From Dactylorhiza incarnata (Eukaryota; Streptophyta; Magnoliopsida; Asparagales; Orchidaceae), in contig JAWHQI010000148.1 of NCBI GenBank assembly GCA_033032865.1, positions 5,475,501-5,539,500 of the forward strand: a stretch of DNA of 64,000 bases. The letters run 5' to 3'. Position 1 is the stretch's first letter. Every line of letters begins with the position of its first letter. The notes under the pieces are model-generated. The model ran no database searches, was not told the DNA's origin, and saw only the letters and a list, made by a program, of their open reading frames with translations. Positions 53,801-64,000 of the stretch are shown one piece after another. Made by a program: the position numbers and the translations under genes.

Positions 53801-55432
53801 TGAACACCTCTCGTTCGACGAAATCCACCTGCGCTCGACTAAATCAGATAACTCTGCGTTCAACTAACTTGATGTATAACGACGCTCGACTAAAGCCTTT
53901 CGTTCGACGAACTCAAACTCTGCGTTCGACGAAAGCAGATCAAATCTACGTTCGATGAAAGCAGATCAAATCTGCATTCGACGATATCTATTTTGTTCGA
54001 CTAATTTAATGCATAACAGCGCCCGACTAAATTAACTTATATCAGCGTTCGACTAACAGCTTCGTTCGACGAACTTCTACTCTGGTTCGACTAATTAAAT
54101 GAAATAACGTAAATAGTATAACATTTAATATAAGATCTTGCACAGATCTTGAAGCACCTTTGGATGGTATCAGGCCGTCTTCTTCCTCCAGTCAACAGCT
54201 GGGATCAACCACGCCTGGGCTGTCTTCCTCCTTGTTTTCCCGACCACCTAAGAGCCGCCTCGACCGGCCAATGCCACCACCACCTTCGTCGAGGTGGTGG
54301 CCGGCGATTAACGGTGGTTGGCCGGTCGGAGGTGGCCGGAATAGGGATTTTAGTTCGGGATTCAAGCTCCAAAAATGGAGCTCTCGGCCTACCAGATTGG
54401 GGGCCAATTGGCCCCAATCCTTGTGGCCAACTCGATAAGATCTATCCACTGAGAGAGAGGAGAAGAACCAGACCTGTATGGAGGGTTGATTCCTTGCCGA
54501 TTTCTTGCTGGCCATGGCCGACCTGGAGCTTTTGGGGCCATGCCGCTTCCTGCTCCTGGTGCTCAATTTCTTCGGGAAAGAGGGGGGTTTTTGCTCCTCT
54601 CCGACCTCTGAAGATGTTAAAAGGGTCGATTGAGGCTAAGGGTGGGGAGTTACTCGGATTGCCATTAATGGCCATAAGTGGAGATTTCGGTTACACTTAG
54701 GGGGGGTGAATTGGCCATCAATTAGGCCGGGAAGAAGCTGAAAACTTCTCCTCTCCCCAAGGGGAGATGAAAGGAGCCATTAATTGCTCAGATTGGGGGG
54801 TTTCTCCTTCTCCTCCACTAATTCCCTCTTCTTTCTCTCTCTTCCAAAATGGGCTTTCTCTCTCCTGGCCGACTCTCTCCAAATTGAAAGGCCACTCAGC
54901 AGCATTCAATCCCCAATAGGTGGTGGACCACACCAATTGGGTCTATCTCAAGTGGATTAGGTCCAATTTGTGCAAATTAGATCATTTTGACCTAAATTAG
55001 GGCAAGGGTAAATTGGTCAAATTGCAAGTCCCATGATGGGACTTTTTAATCCATTAGGCTCCTAGTACCCATATAAGGGTAGGGGCAGGGTCAATTTGGC
55101 ATGGTGGGGGCCAATTGACCTTAATTGAGTTAGTTTGACCAATTTAAGATTAAGGTTGATAGTCAAATTGGCCTCTCAGGTTCACCCTAATGGGTCACTG
55201 GTGCTTCAAGAAGACCCCTAATGGGTTAGGGATGCTATGGTGGTGTCAAGGTTCAAAGTGGGGTCCTAAAGTCCAACCCTAGGCTTGGTATCTGAAAATT
55301 GCTATTTGCAGACCACTTGGGTTTTCTCCTTCTCACCTATGTTCACAAGGTCTTGAGCTCTTCCTATGGTTTTGTCATGACCTTGTCATGACAAAACCAA
55401 CTTAGGGGTCTAGCTATTTGGGGGATGTTAAA
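50821..55432 (-). repeat. H 3' LTR (4612 bp, carries a ~530-bp deletion)
   Basis: Relative to 57490-62695 it lacks the bases corresponding to about 58130-58660, with AAC microhomology at the junction (around 51376). The deleted segment is present in the third LTR at 63645 onwards. The left third is neutral, the middle AT-rich (52100-53700), then a TTCGAC array (53719-54095), a G/C-rich block (54150-54700) and a GGTCAATTTGG-rich end. Open frames such as 54149-54700 recur in the other LTR without domains and are not genes. Confidence 0.92.
53719..54095 (-). repeat. TTCGAC/CTCGAC motif array in H 3' LTR
   Basis: About 17 occurrences of TTCGACGAA, CTCGACTAA and close variants at 15-30 bp spacing, several forming the palindrome GTTCGACGAAC. 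The matching array is at 60979-61355. It recalls the CGCACGA arrays of A-D by being CpG-rich and palindromic, but the motif is different. Confidence 0.85.
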
Positions 55433-57489
55433 AATCCCAATAAACAAAAAGAACAATTTCGTCCTCGAAATTCAGGTTAGGCTCGCAGGGTTTTCACCGA
55501 GAGTGACAGAACGTAATATCCCCTAAGAATTGAAGTTATTCCTGGCTCGAAGAGCACCGACTATCTCTGTCACACCAGTTCTAGTGGCTCCCAGGTGTGC
55601 TCCTACTGTCCATAATTTTACAACATGATTTTTACCTACGGAATCCTCTTGCGCCGCAAGACTTGCACCGTCGTATCATCTATCCTGACTGGGGTGACCT
55701 AGCTACCTTAGTCAATCTATCCTCGATGTTCCAAATAAACATGTGCCCGTTATGGGGATGTGGTAACCTGTGTATGAAATCCATAATTATATCCTCGAAC
55801 TTCCACTCTAACCTGGGCAGATTCTTATGCCTCTAAAGTTTCTTCACACGTTCAAATTCTTACTCCTTCAGGTACGTCTGAGTAATCAATCATCTCTACT
55901 CTACAACTTTTCCAGTTCTTACTATAGATGGAACTAATCAGATTGTCTAGCGTCCCAATCATCCTTAAATTTTAATGGGGATGCACTCGTGAATCTTTAT
56001 GAGTATATGTTAACCAACCATAATGGTAAGATGACTCCCAATCATTTTCTACGTGAAGTTTGATTCATAATGTACATGAGTAAAATCTTCTGAAACCTTA
56101 AGATTTTTCACACTTTAATTTCGTCAAGGAAATATCATCATGTTTATTTTACCAAATTCCAATCACTTCCACTTATGCTAGTCTTGATTACTTTCAAATG
56201 GTCCTAAGTAAGATAAACTTAGATTTTTATTATCATAGTGAACTCAAACACTATATTCTAAAACCAATAAGTCATTTTCTAAGATCTCTGGTTATTCATC
56301 GTCATAGCTCCCAAGGTATAAGGGCTATTATTGTAGTTAAAATTTTCTACCAAGATAGGGCGTGATTTATAACAAATCATAAGTTGATCACCTCTGAATG
56401 CCCCAGACCTCAAGAACCGTCAGATATAACTAAAGCTTGCACGACCAAATTTCAGTTCCCAACTTCCAGAAAGGCATATGCATCCCTAAGTTACTAAACC
56501 TAGTAACTTTACATTTTTAATGCTTCAACTAAGGTCAAGTTGTTGTTCGATCAATGATGCCTATCCATTGCCCTAGTAATACTACGGATCCTGATTCCAA
56601 ACATACTGTTACACCGTCTCATCTTTGTCCAAGTAATATTGAATAAGATCGACTTCAAAGTCATCATGTTCCCGACATAGCACTTGCTAAATTAGATTTA
56701 AGGGACACCCAAGTCAGTAACTAATTTGCCCAATAAACAAAAGATAAGCCCCAATAAACAAAAGATTAGCCTCTATCTATTTTTGGGCTAAGTATCTTCA
56801 ATATCACCATATTATATTTGTCCTAGGTATGCAAGCAATCCTTAGGTCACACAACCTTAGACTTGGGGTTCTATCTTGAAACTTGTCAATTCGCTCCATT
56901 CTTCAGACTCTTCAAGGTACCCTCTACGACAGCCTTAAACATGAGACCCAATCCCAAATAGGTTTCCTCTGCACTTGAATTCTTATCCGACCCTCGGTGT
57001 TTGTCATGGTGGTTTTCTTAATGTAATCCTGTCACCGGTACTAGGGTTGAATATACGAGTCTCATACCATTCTGCTTATGTGTCAACTCTCTTTCTCTAG
57101 CCTCTTTTGGGTATCCTCGTACCTTCACCAAAGGTTATACCTACGGTCTATTTCAGACTAGGTCATGGTATAAATTGTTATGGTAAGTCACGTATCCTAG
57201 TGGGGTTGAGTTTAACTCATTGACTAAAGGACTATCTAAAGAGAAATTTGTAGCTGGAGGTATTCCCTGCTGGGGGCAGGGTTTGTCGCACGCTACAAAA
57301 GAAAACATGGCACTCGCACGGGGAAACAGACCAAGAAGATTCAGTTAAAAGTGGACCTTTTTCAATGTGATTCCCATATGGGCACACCACTGCTTCCGCT
57401 GCTAGTTTGTCCTCAAACTAAGCTCGCGCGGGGTGGCCCAGGGTTTGTGGACTTCTTTTCTTCGGATCGAGGTTTCCTCTGATTCCACT
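55433..57489 (-). pseudogene. H interior with decayed chromovirus pol
   Basis: No open frame above 80 codons. Alignment by eye to D supports pol: CAATTTCGTCCTCGAAATTC near the left LTR equals D at 11830-11850, and the stretch around 55700-55850 parallels D at 12800-12970 (integrase, with GTATGAAATCCATA for GCACAAAATCCATA). The interior is about 2 kb, less than half of a complete one, so internal deletion has occurred. The remainder (about 55900-57400) shows nothing I can name. Confidence 0.65.
57471..57489 (-). promoter_or_regulatory. Degenerate primer-binding site of H
   Basis: Minus strand TGGAATCAGAGGAAACC against TGGTATCAGAGCCAGG for initiator tRNA-Met; it adjoins the LTR after two bases. 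Confidence 0.65.
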
Positions 57490-60400
57490 TGTAAGACCCC
57501 TTTTTTTTTCAAAAACCCGGGTTTTATGCCCAGAACCGCCGCTTTGATACCACTTGTAAAACCCCAGTTTTTTTTCTTTTCAAAAAACTGGGTCTTAGGC
57601 CCAGAATCGCCGCTTTGCGGTGACACCTTCACTCAGAAAGGTCGCCACTACAAAACGCCGATCCTGCCGGCCAAATCGATCGCAAAGAAAAGTGCATTAA
57701 AGAAGACAAGTCCACAAAATCAAGATGAAATATAAATGTCCACATGATATAACTGAATAAAAGATAACAAGGGTTACAATAATAAAATGGCTCATGCCAT
57801 GTACATCATATCCTCACTACAAGATCACTCGCGGAAGCTAACTACTAATCACTCACAGATCCTGAAACTGCAGCTCCTGTACTAGACTAGCCCGCCTCCA
57901 TCTACACCGGCCTCTAATGTTGCTGCGTCTCCTCGATCCCTTACAATGATATGGTCCACCGGCCGTTAGTCAAAAAGACTAAGCCTTATGTTCCCCACCC
58001 CACCCCACACCCAATGGCTCCTATGCACCGTGCGGGAGGGATGAAGCGGAGGACAATAAGGGGTAAAATCAAAAAGAAGATGACGAGGCATAATCCACAG
58101 GAAGAGTTCTACCACTACACAAGTAAATATAACAATAAATGAAACAGTTAATAAGCATGGAAAGAGTAAGTAAAGAGTAAGTAAAGTGCAGCAAATAAAG
58201 ACATGTATATAATAGAAAGTAACCATTGATTTATAGGAATGACCACACAAACCTATAAACCAAGGGGTCGTTTAGCAAGGCCTATCGTATAAGAAGTCCC
58301 ATAACTGACTTATACGATAGGTGTAGGGGTTGAAATGCAATGTTTATGCTATGATAGGCAAGGTATGCAGTTTATGCTATGTTCATACAAGTGCAACTCA
58401 CACACTTTGACTCTATGCGCACAGACCTTTAGTTCCCCCTTTTTAGAGCTAGCTAGACTCCCATGATACTCCCGTAGTGGTAAACGGAAGCGGTGGGTTG
58501 GGCCTCGCCCACCTCTAGGTTGGTATTCACACTACCCTACCTAGACCTATCGTACTCCTCAATGCAAAACCGCGGAGCATCTGCATACTCTTACTGGCTA
58601 GACCACCGGACTTTCAAGGCTAAGTGCAATTCCACACTTGCGGAGTCAACGTATTGACGTAGGTGTGAACGACCGTCCAATACTGGAAAACCACCACCTT
58701 CATGCACATGCAACATGTTCTACTATATCCCGAGCCATAAAATCCCCGGGCTAACCTGGCCGTCATCATAACCTTCCGAGCCACCGGCTCGCCGAACCAA
58801 CCCGTCCGCACCAACAACATTACTGAGTCACAAGCTCACTAGACTAACTAGTCTGCTGCTACAACCACCGAGCCTACCGCTCATAAGACCAAACAAACTA
58901 ACATTCCCATGATAACGGGGTGTGGGTGAGTGTATTATTAAGTTAATCTTGTATAACAACTTCTTACTCCTACGACTTATGGTTAATCTTGGACTTCCTA
59001 AGGATTACCCTGTAAGGGGCTCGCTACGGTACTAGGAGCCACAATGGGATGAAACCCAAAGCTCACTTTCTCAAGACATTAGTGTTATTGGTATCTACCC
59101 GTAAGAATACCCTCTTTGTCATTACTCTTGGATTAACCCTAAGTGACTTATAACCTTCCAAGACGATCTTTCGTCGACCCCGAGTGCAACCTACCTCTAA
59201 CTCACCAAGCACACCTTTACCATCTATAATCCTTCTTATTGACCAACATACCATCTCAACTAAACTAGGTAAACCAACTACCTCCCATTCCCTCCTAAGG
59301 ATCCACTTGATTCTCAAATTTCACAGTTTTACTATACGCAGACCAAGTGAGTTATATGAGTTGCATAAGAGGATGTACTCCAAATAATCATCCAATTGAC
59401 CCAATATTATTACTGGGAGTCTATCATGATATCATATGACTAAAACCAGAGAATCATAATTTTCCCTATTTATTTCGCATTTAATTTAATTTCTCCAAAC
59501 ATTTGCCAGGTCTGAAAAATGAGCATGAAGTATAAGGAATTCTTATGATATGGCTCTCCAAATATTATGATAATTCTAGGATGACAAAATAATAATAAAT
59601 ACAACATATCATATTTTTACAGTAAGAATTTATCCTCAAATTTAATTATTTACCATCTGTCCAAAATTGTAGTTTTATGAAGGAACCACCAAAAACCTCA
59701 ACACTAAAATTCTGGGAAAATTATTAAACTCTTCTATTCATCAGAAAAGGGTACTGACTACGTTTCAGATATTAAGAAAATCATTTTCTTACTAATATAA
59801 ATACTTAAAGAAAACCTCAAATTAAATAAACTGTGAAGTAGCCTACTGATTTAAGTCTTCAAAAATTCTATAAAAATTCACAGAGCTTCCTAATGTTCTG
59901 AAATGTCCTATCACCAATTTGCACAATTTAACAATGAGTTTTGGACCCTCAAATATTTTTTTTAAGTCTAAATCAAAACAGGTGTCTTGTGAAAGAAGTA
60001 CTGATTAAATCATTTAATAAAATTCACAAAAATTACCAAAGGTCTAAGCGATGATTATAAGGGCACCAACAAAGTTTGATCATCATCCAAGACTTGTTAA
60101 GCATGTAAATGTTTCTTATGAGATGTTTCCCTAAAGGGGTTATGACCTAATTCAAAGGGAATATTGGCTCCTAAAATTCTTATAAAATTACCCAGTGCCT
60201 ATTTACACCCTATGAACCTATCCACCAAGTTTCATAACCATTCAGGGACTTTTGACCACATGGCCTTCACAAGGATCTTAATGCACATCTAGGAATAAAA
60301 CTAGTGTTCTAGGGCTTAATCACCTCTACACCACCCCAAACCACTCATGGGGATACTTTAGGTGATCCTAAACCAGTGGAAAAGGTCATCTCATGGTGAG

Positions 60401-62695
60401 GATATTTGACCACAAAACCCCAAGATAAACACTATGCCCTAACTATGACCCAATTTGACCTAACTTGGGTTAACCAATTACTCCATCAAAACAGTCCCAA
60501 TTGGGCTGAGATTTTTACCAAGGTCATAACATAAACCTAAGGGGCACCCACCAAAATTTGGGGGGCATTGGAGGTCATTTAACCCACTAATTAATTAATA
60601 TATGATTTATGAAATTATCTCAAAAACCTTAGAAAAAGGTTCTCCTAAAAATCCCATCTTTTAGTATGTTGTATGGGTGCATATAAATAGCCTAGATTTT
60701 AAACATCAATGCCATAGCATCTACCAATAAAAAGATATGAAGGAAAGAGTGACTGCCCAACCCTAGGGACCAGTCCCACCATTTTGTCTCTACAGGGAGC
60801 TACAGTACTCCTTTTCGGGTGAAATCAATTTTAAAACCCAGTAGACTCCAAGGGCTACAACTTTGGTGTTGAGCACTTTTTCATCAAAGGTAATCTATTA
60901 TTTTTAATAATTAAAATGAACAACAGCAAAAAGGGTGTGACAGAAATTACTATAGCCTTTAATTATTAACTGAACCTGCGTTCGACGAAATTTAAATAGC
61001 GCTCGACGAAAGCAAAACAACTCTGCGTTCGACGAAAATGATACAGCGCTCGACGAAAGCTGAACACCTCTCGTTTGATGAAATCCACCTGCGCTCGACT
61101 AAATCAGATAACTCTGCGTTCGACTAACTTGATGTATAACGACGCTCGACTAAAGCCATTCGTTCGACGAACTCAACCTCTGCGTTCGACAAAAGAAGAT
61201 CAAATCTGCGTTCGACGAAAGCAGATCAAATCTGCGTTCGATGAAAACTATTTCGTTCGACTAATTTAATGCATAACAGCGCCCGACTAAACTAACTTAT
61301 ATCAGCGTTCGACTAACAGCTTCGTTCGACGAACTTCTACTCCCGTTCGACTAATTAAATGAAATAACGTAAATAGTATAACATTTAATATAAGATCTTG
61401 CACAGATCTTGAAGCACCTTTGGACGGTATCAGGCCGTCTTCTTCCTCCAGTCAACAGCTGGGATCAACCGCGCCTGGGCTGCCTTCCTCCTTGTTTTCC
61501 CGGCCACCTAAGCGCCGCCCCGGTCGGCCAATGCCACCACCACCTTCATCGAGGTGGTGGTCGGTGATTAACGGTGGTTGGCCTGCCGTAGGTGGTCGGA
61601 ACAGGGATTTTAGGTCGGGATTTAAGCTCCAAAAATGGAGCTCTCGACCTACCAGATTGGGGGGCAATTGGCCCCAATCCTTACGGACAACTCGATAAGA
61701 TCTATCCAATGAGAGAGAGGAGAAGAACCAGACCTGTATGGAGGGTTGATTCCTTGCCGATTTCTTGATGGCCATGGCCGACCTTTAGCTTTTGGTGCCA
61801 TGCCGATTCCTGCTCCTGGTGCTCGATTTCTTCGGGAAAGAGGGGGGTTTTTGCTCCTCTCCGACCTCTGAAGATGTTAAAAGGGTCGATTGAGGCTAAG
61901 GGTGGGGAGTTACTCGGATTGCCATTAATGGCCATAAGTGGAGATTTCGGTTACACTTAGGGGGGATGAATTGGCCATCAATTAGGCCGGGAAGAAGCTG
62001 AAAACTTCTCCTCTCCCCAAGGGGAGATGAAAGGAGCCATTAATTGCTCAGATTGGGGGGTTTCTCCTTCTCCTCCACTAATTCCCCCTTCTTTCTCTCT
62101 CTTCCAAAATGGGCTTTCTCTCTCCTGGCCGACTCTCTACAAATTGAATGGCCACTCAGCAGCATTCAATCCCCAATAGGTGGTGGACCACACCAATTGG
62201 GTCTATCTCAAGTGGATTGGGTCCAATTTGTGCAAATTAGATCATTTTGACCTAAATTAGGGCAAGGGTAAAATGGTCAAATTGTAAGTCCCATGATGGG
62301 GCTTTTTAATCCATTAGGCTCCTAGAACCCGCATAAGGGTAGGTGCTGGGTCAATTTGGCATGGTGGGGGCCAATTGACCTTAATTGAGTTAGTTTGACC
62401 AATTTAAGGTTAAGGTTGACTTTAGTCAAATTGGCCTCTCAGGTTGACCCCAATGGGTCACTGGTGCTTCAAGGAGACCCCTAATGGGTTAGGGATGCTA
62501 TGGTGGGGTCAAGGTTCAAAGTGGGGTCCTAAAGTCCAACCCTAGACTTGGTATCTGAAAATTGTTATTTGTAGACCACTTGGGTTTTCTCCTTCTCACC
62601 TATGTTCACAAGGTCTTGAGCTCTTCCTATGGTTTTTTCATGACCTAGTCATGACAAAACCAACTTAGGGGTCAAGCTGTTTGGGGGATGTTACA
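57490..62695 (-). repeat. H 5' LTR (5206 bp, 65-bp duplication at its inner end)
   Basis: The first 65 bp occur twice (57490-57554 and from 57555), the first copy ending CTTTGATACCACT, which itself resembles a primer-site remnant. The 530-bp segment missing from the other LTR accounts for the remaining length difference. Holds the second TTCGAC array (60979-61355). Confidence 0.92.
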
Positions 62696-62772
62696 CGCTT
62701 AACTATGGACTACTTTCACTTCTCATCACCAATTGAGTTGTAGATCAATTGGTGATGAGAAGTGATAGTACT

Positions 62773-62848
62773 CCATAGTTAAGCGTGCTCGGGCTGGAGC
62801 AATTCTGGGATGGGTGACCTCTTGGGAAGTCCACGCGCTGCCGCTTAA
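62773..62848 (+). pseudogene. 5S rRNA-like segment, right arm
   Basis: Resembles 5S rRNA from roughly position 44 to 105: CTCCATAGTTAAGCGTGCTC, then an altered loop, then TGGGATGGGTGACCTCTTGG and GAAGTCC. The 5' third of 5S is absent, so it cannot encode a working rRNA, but the internal pol III control region is kept. Confidence 0.85.
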
Positions 62849-63059
62849 GTGGCTCAATTCTCATCAAAAGGGGACTGCGGTCTCCAACAACCCAATGTGC
62901 CCTGTGGTGGGACAGAGAGGGGTTGGGGTGCATGGTCTGCAGACCATCTGGTTAGGATGAACCCTTCCAGTGCCAGCTGGGTCCCGTGTTGGCGAGCCTG
63001 GGCTGGGAGGGTGTCGGCGGTCCAGCTGGGTCCCGTGTTTGCGAGCCTCGATCGTTACA

Positions 63060-63083
63060 AAAAGTCCTATCCTGATACCACTT
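63060..63083 (-). promoter_or_regulatory. Primer-binding-site remnant next to a third H-family LTR
   Basis: Minus strand AGTGGTATCAGGATAGG immediately precedes the LTR at 63084, and TGGTATCAG matches the initiator-tRNA primer site. Only 24 bases of this element's interior remain before the palindromic 5S element. Confidence 0.6.
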
Positions 63084-64000
63084 TGTAAGACCCCTTTTTT
63101 TCAAAAACCCAGGTATTATGCCCAGAACCGTCGCTTTGCGGTGACACCCTCACTCGGGAAGGTCGCCACTACAAAATGCCGATCCTGCTGGCCATATCGA
63201 TCACAGAAGAAGAAAAGCATAAACGAACAAAATGAAGATCAAGTCCACAAATCACATGCAACATATATAAATGTCCACATGGTAAAACTGAAATAACAAA
63301 GTTACAATAATAATAAAGGGATCATGCCCTGAACATCATATCCTCACTACAAGATCACTCGCGGAAGCTAACTACTAATCACTCACTGATCCTGAAACTG
63401 GAGCTCCTGTACTAGACTGGCCCGCTTCCGTCTGCACCGGCCTCTGGTGTTGCCGCGTCTCCTCGATCCCCTAAAATGATAAGGTCCACCGACCGTTAGT
63501 CAAAAAGACTAAGCCTTATGTTCCCCACCCCACCCCCAATGGCTCCTAGGCACCGTGCGGGAGGGATGAAGCGGAGGACAATAAGGGGTATAAACAAAAG
63601 CAGATGACAACGGATCTAGTCTACAGGAAATGTTCTACACTACACATGTGATTATATATATAATTGAAGAAGCAAATAAAGCATAGTAAAGAGCAAGTAA
63701 AGTACGGTAAGTAAAGACAAGTATAAAATAGAAAAGTAATCATTGACTTATAGGAATGCACATACAAACCTATAAACCAAGGGGTCGTTTAGCAGAGCCT
63801 ATCGTATAAAAAGTCCCATAACCAATTTATACGATATGGGTAGGGGTTGAAATGCAATGCTTATTCCATGACTTGCAAAGTTATGCAGTTTATGTTATGT
63901 TCATACAAGTGCAACTCACACACTTCGACTCTATGCGCAAAGACCTTTAGTTCCCCCTTTTTGGAGCTAGCTAGACTCCCAGGATACTCCCGTAGTGGCA
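63084..64000 (-). repeat. Third H-family LTR, partial (runs off window)
   Basis: Starts TGTAAGACCCC and follows H's LTRs, including the ATGCCCAGAACC region and the 58130-58660 segment deleted from H's 3' LTR. No gene seen. As the right end is outside the window, I cannot say whether it is a solo LTR or belongs to a longer element. Confidence 0.88.

Larger units (their letters stand above)
50821..62695 (-). mobile_element. Element H: Tekay-type element with giant LTRs and ruined interior
   Basis: LTR copies at 50821-55432 (4612 bp) and 57490-62695 (5206 bp) start TGTAAGACCCC and end GGGGGATGTTACA (TTAAA in the left copy). The duplication CGCTT (50816-50820, 62696-62700) marks a clean insertion. 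The interior (55433-57489) keeps only traces of chromoviral pol on the minus strand. Orientation follows from the degenerate initiator-tRNA primer site next to 57490. It is old compared with D. Confidence 0.9.
50542..63059. mobile_element. 638-bp palindromic 5S-rRNA-derived element, split by H
   Basis: The left arm is 50542-50820 plus 62701-62734, the loop is 62735-62746, and the right arm is 62747-63059. Each arm is 313 bp (279 + 34), equal in length. The ends are TGTAA...TTACA. Each arm contains a 5S-like core on opposite strands: AGTTAAGCGTGCTCGGGC (A box) and GATGGGTGACCTC...GGGAAGTCC (intermediate element and C box). Element H sits in the left arm with the duplication CGCTT. Plant Cassandra TRIM LTRs are known to carry 5S promoters, so a Cassandra relation is possible, but no primer site or polypurine tract adjoins either arm. 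Confidence 0.8.

Noticed and set aside
54149..54700. 183-codon Pro/Trp-rich frame
   Set aside because: It falls in the G/C-rich block of H's LTR; the copy in the other LTR (61420 onwards) is broken, and no domain is seen.
62696..63059. Functional 5S rRNA gene
   Set aside because: Only the middle to 3' part of 5S is present, with changed loops and no T-run terminator at the right place.

Overview
This window looks like nuclear heterochromatin of an angiosperm with a large, repeat-rich genome. I found no host protein-coding gene, tRNA or intact rRNA gene. Essentially every base can be assigned to nested LTR retrotransposons. The plant signs are Tat- and Tekay-type Ty3/gypsy polyproteins, primer-binding sites for plant tRNA-Asp and initiator tRNA-Met, a CACTA-like MITE, and a 5S-rRNA-derived repeat. 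The species cannot be named from the sequence.

Layout. (1) F, 1 to about 26389, plus strand: a decayed Tat-lineage Ty3/gypsy element with gag tail, protease, RT, RNase H, a second RNase H and integrase. It continues into a 14-copy ~88-bp tandem repeat, an antisense ORF region with two likely introns, and a probable 3' LTR. (2) A, 6110-21798, minus strand, sits inside F (target-site duplication GGTAG). It is a non-autonomous element with 1.65/1.87-kb LTRs, a perfect tRNA-Asp primer site and one double-zinc-knuckle ORF. (3) D, 9759-18712, minus strand, sits inside A's ORF (duplication GGAGC). It is a Tekay/Del chromovirus with two 2052-bp LTRs. (4) G, about 26390-30155, is a probable Tekay-type solo LTR. 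(5) E, 30156-31816 plus 47984-50541, minus strand, is a second Tat element cut in two by B. (6) B, 31817-47983, plus strand, is a diverged cousin of A (duplication GACGT/GACGC). (7) C, 35051-41119, plus strand, sits inside B (duplication GGAGA) and is a near-pristine member of A's family with identical-length 1433-bp LTRs and an intact 378-residue ORF. B also carries an older ~3.7-kb insertion (about 42190-45868) with 36-bp and 158-bp tandem arrays. (8) A 638-bp palindrome (50542-50820 plus 62701-63059) is made of two head-to-head 5S-rRNA-derived arms. It is split by H, 50821-62695, minus strand (duplication CGCTT), a Tekay-type element with 4.6- and 5.2-kb LTRs and a ruined 2-kb interior. (9) A third LTR of the H family begins at 63084 and runs out of the window.

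How the parts relate. A, B and C encode only a small zinc-knuckle protein, so they would need pol from another element; the tRNA-Asp primer suggests an Athila-like helper (inference). The most unusual signal is a CpG-rich palindromic motif (core GCACGA...TCGTGC) arrayed in the LTRs of A, B and C just upstream of their TATA boxes. It is also present, with flanking homology, in the LTRs of the unrelated chromovirus D. Other items of note are the palindromic 5S element, a likely 73-nt in-frame intron between gag and protease in D, and a repeated polypurine-tract motif inside A and C.
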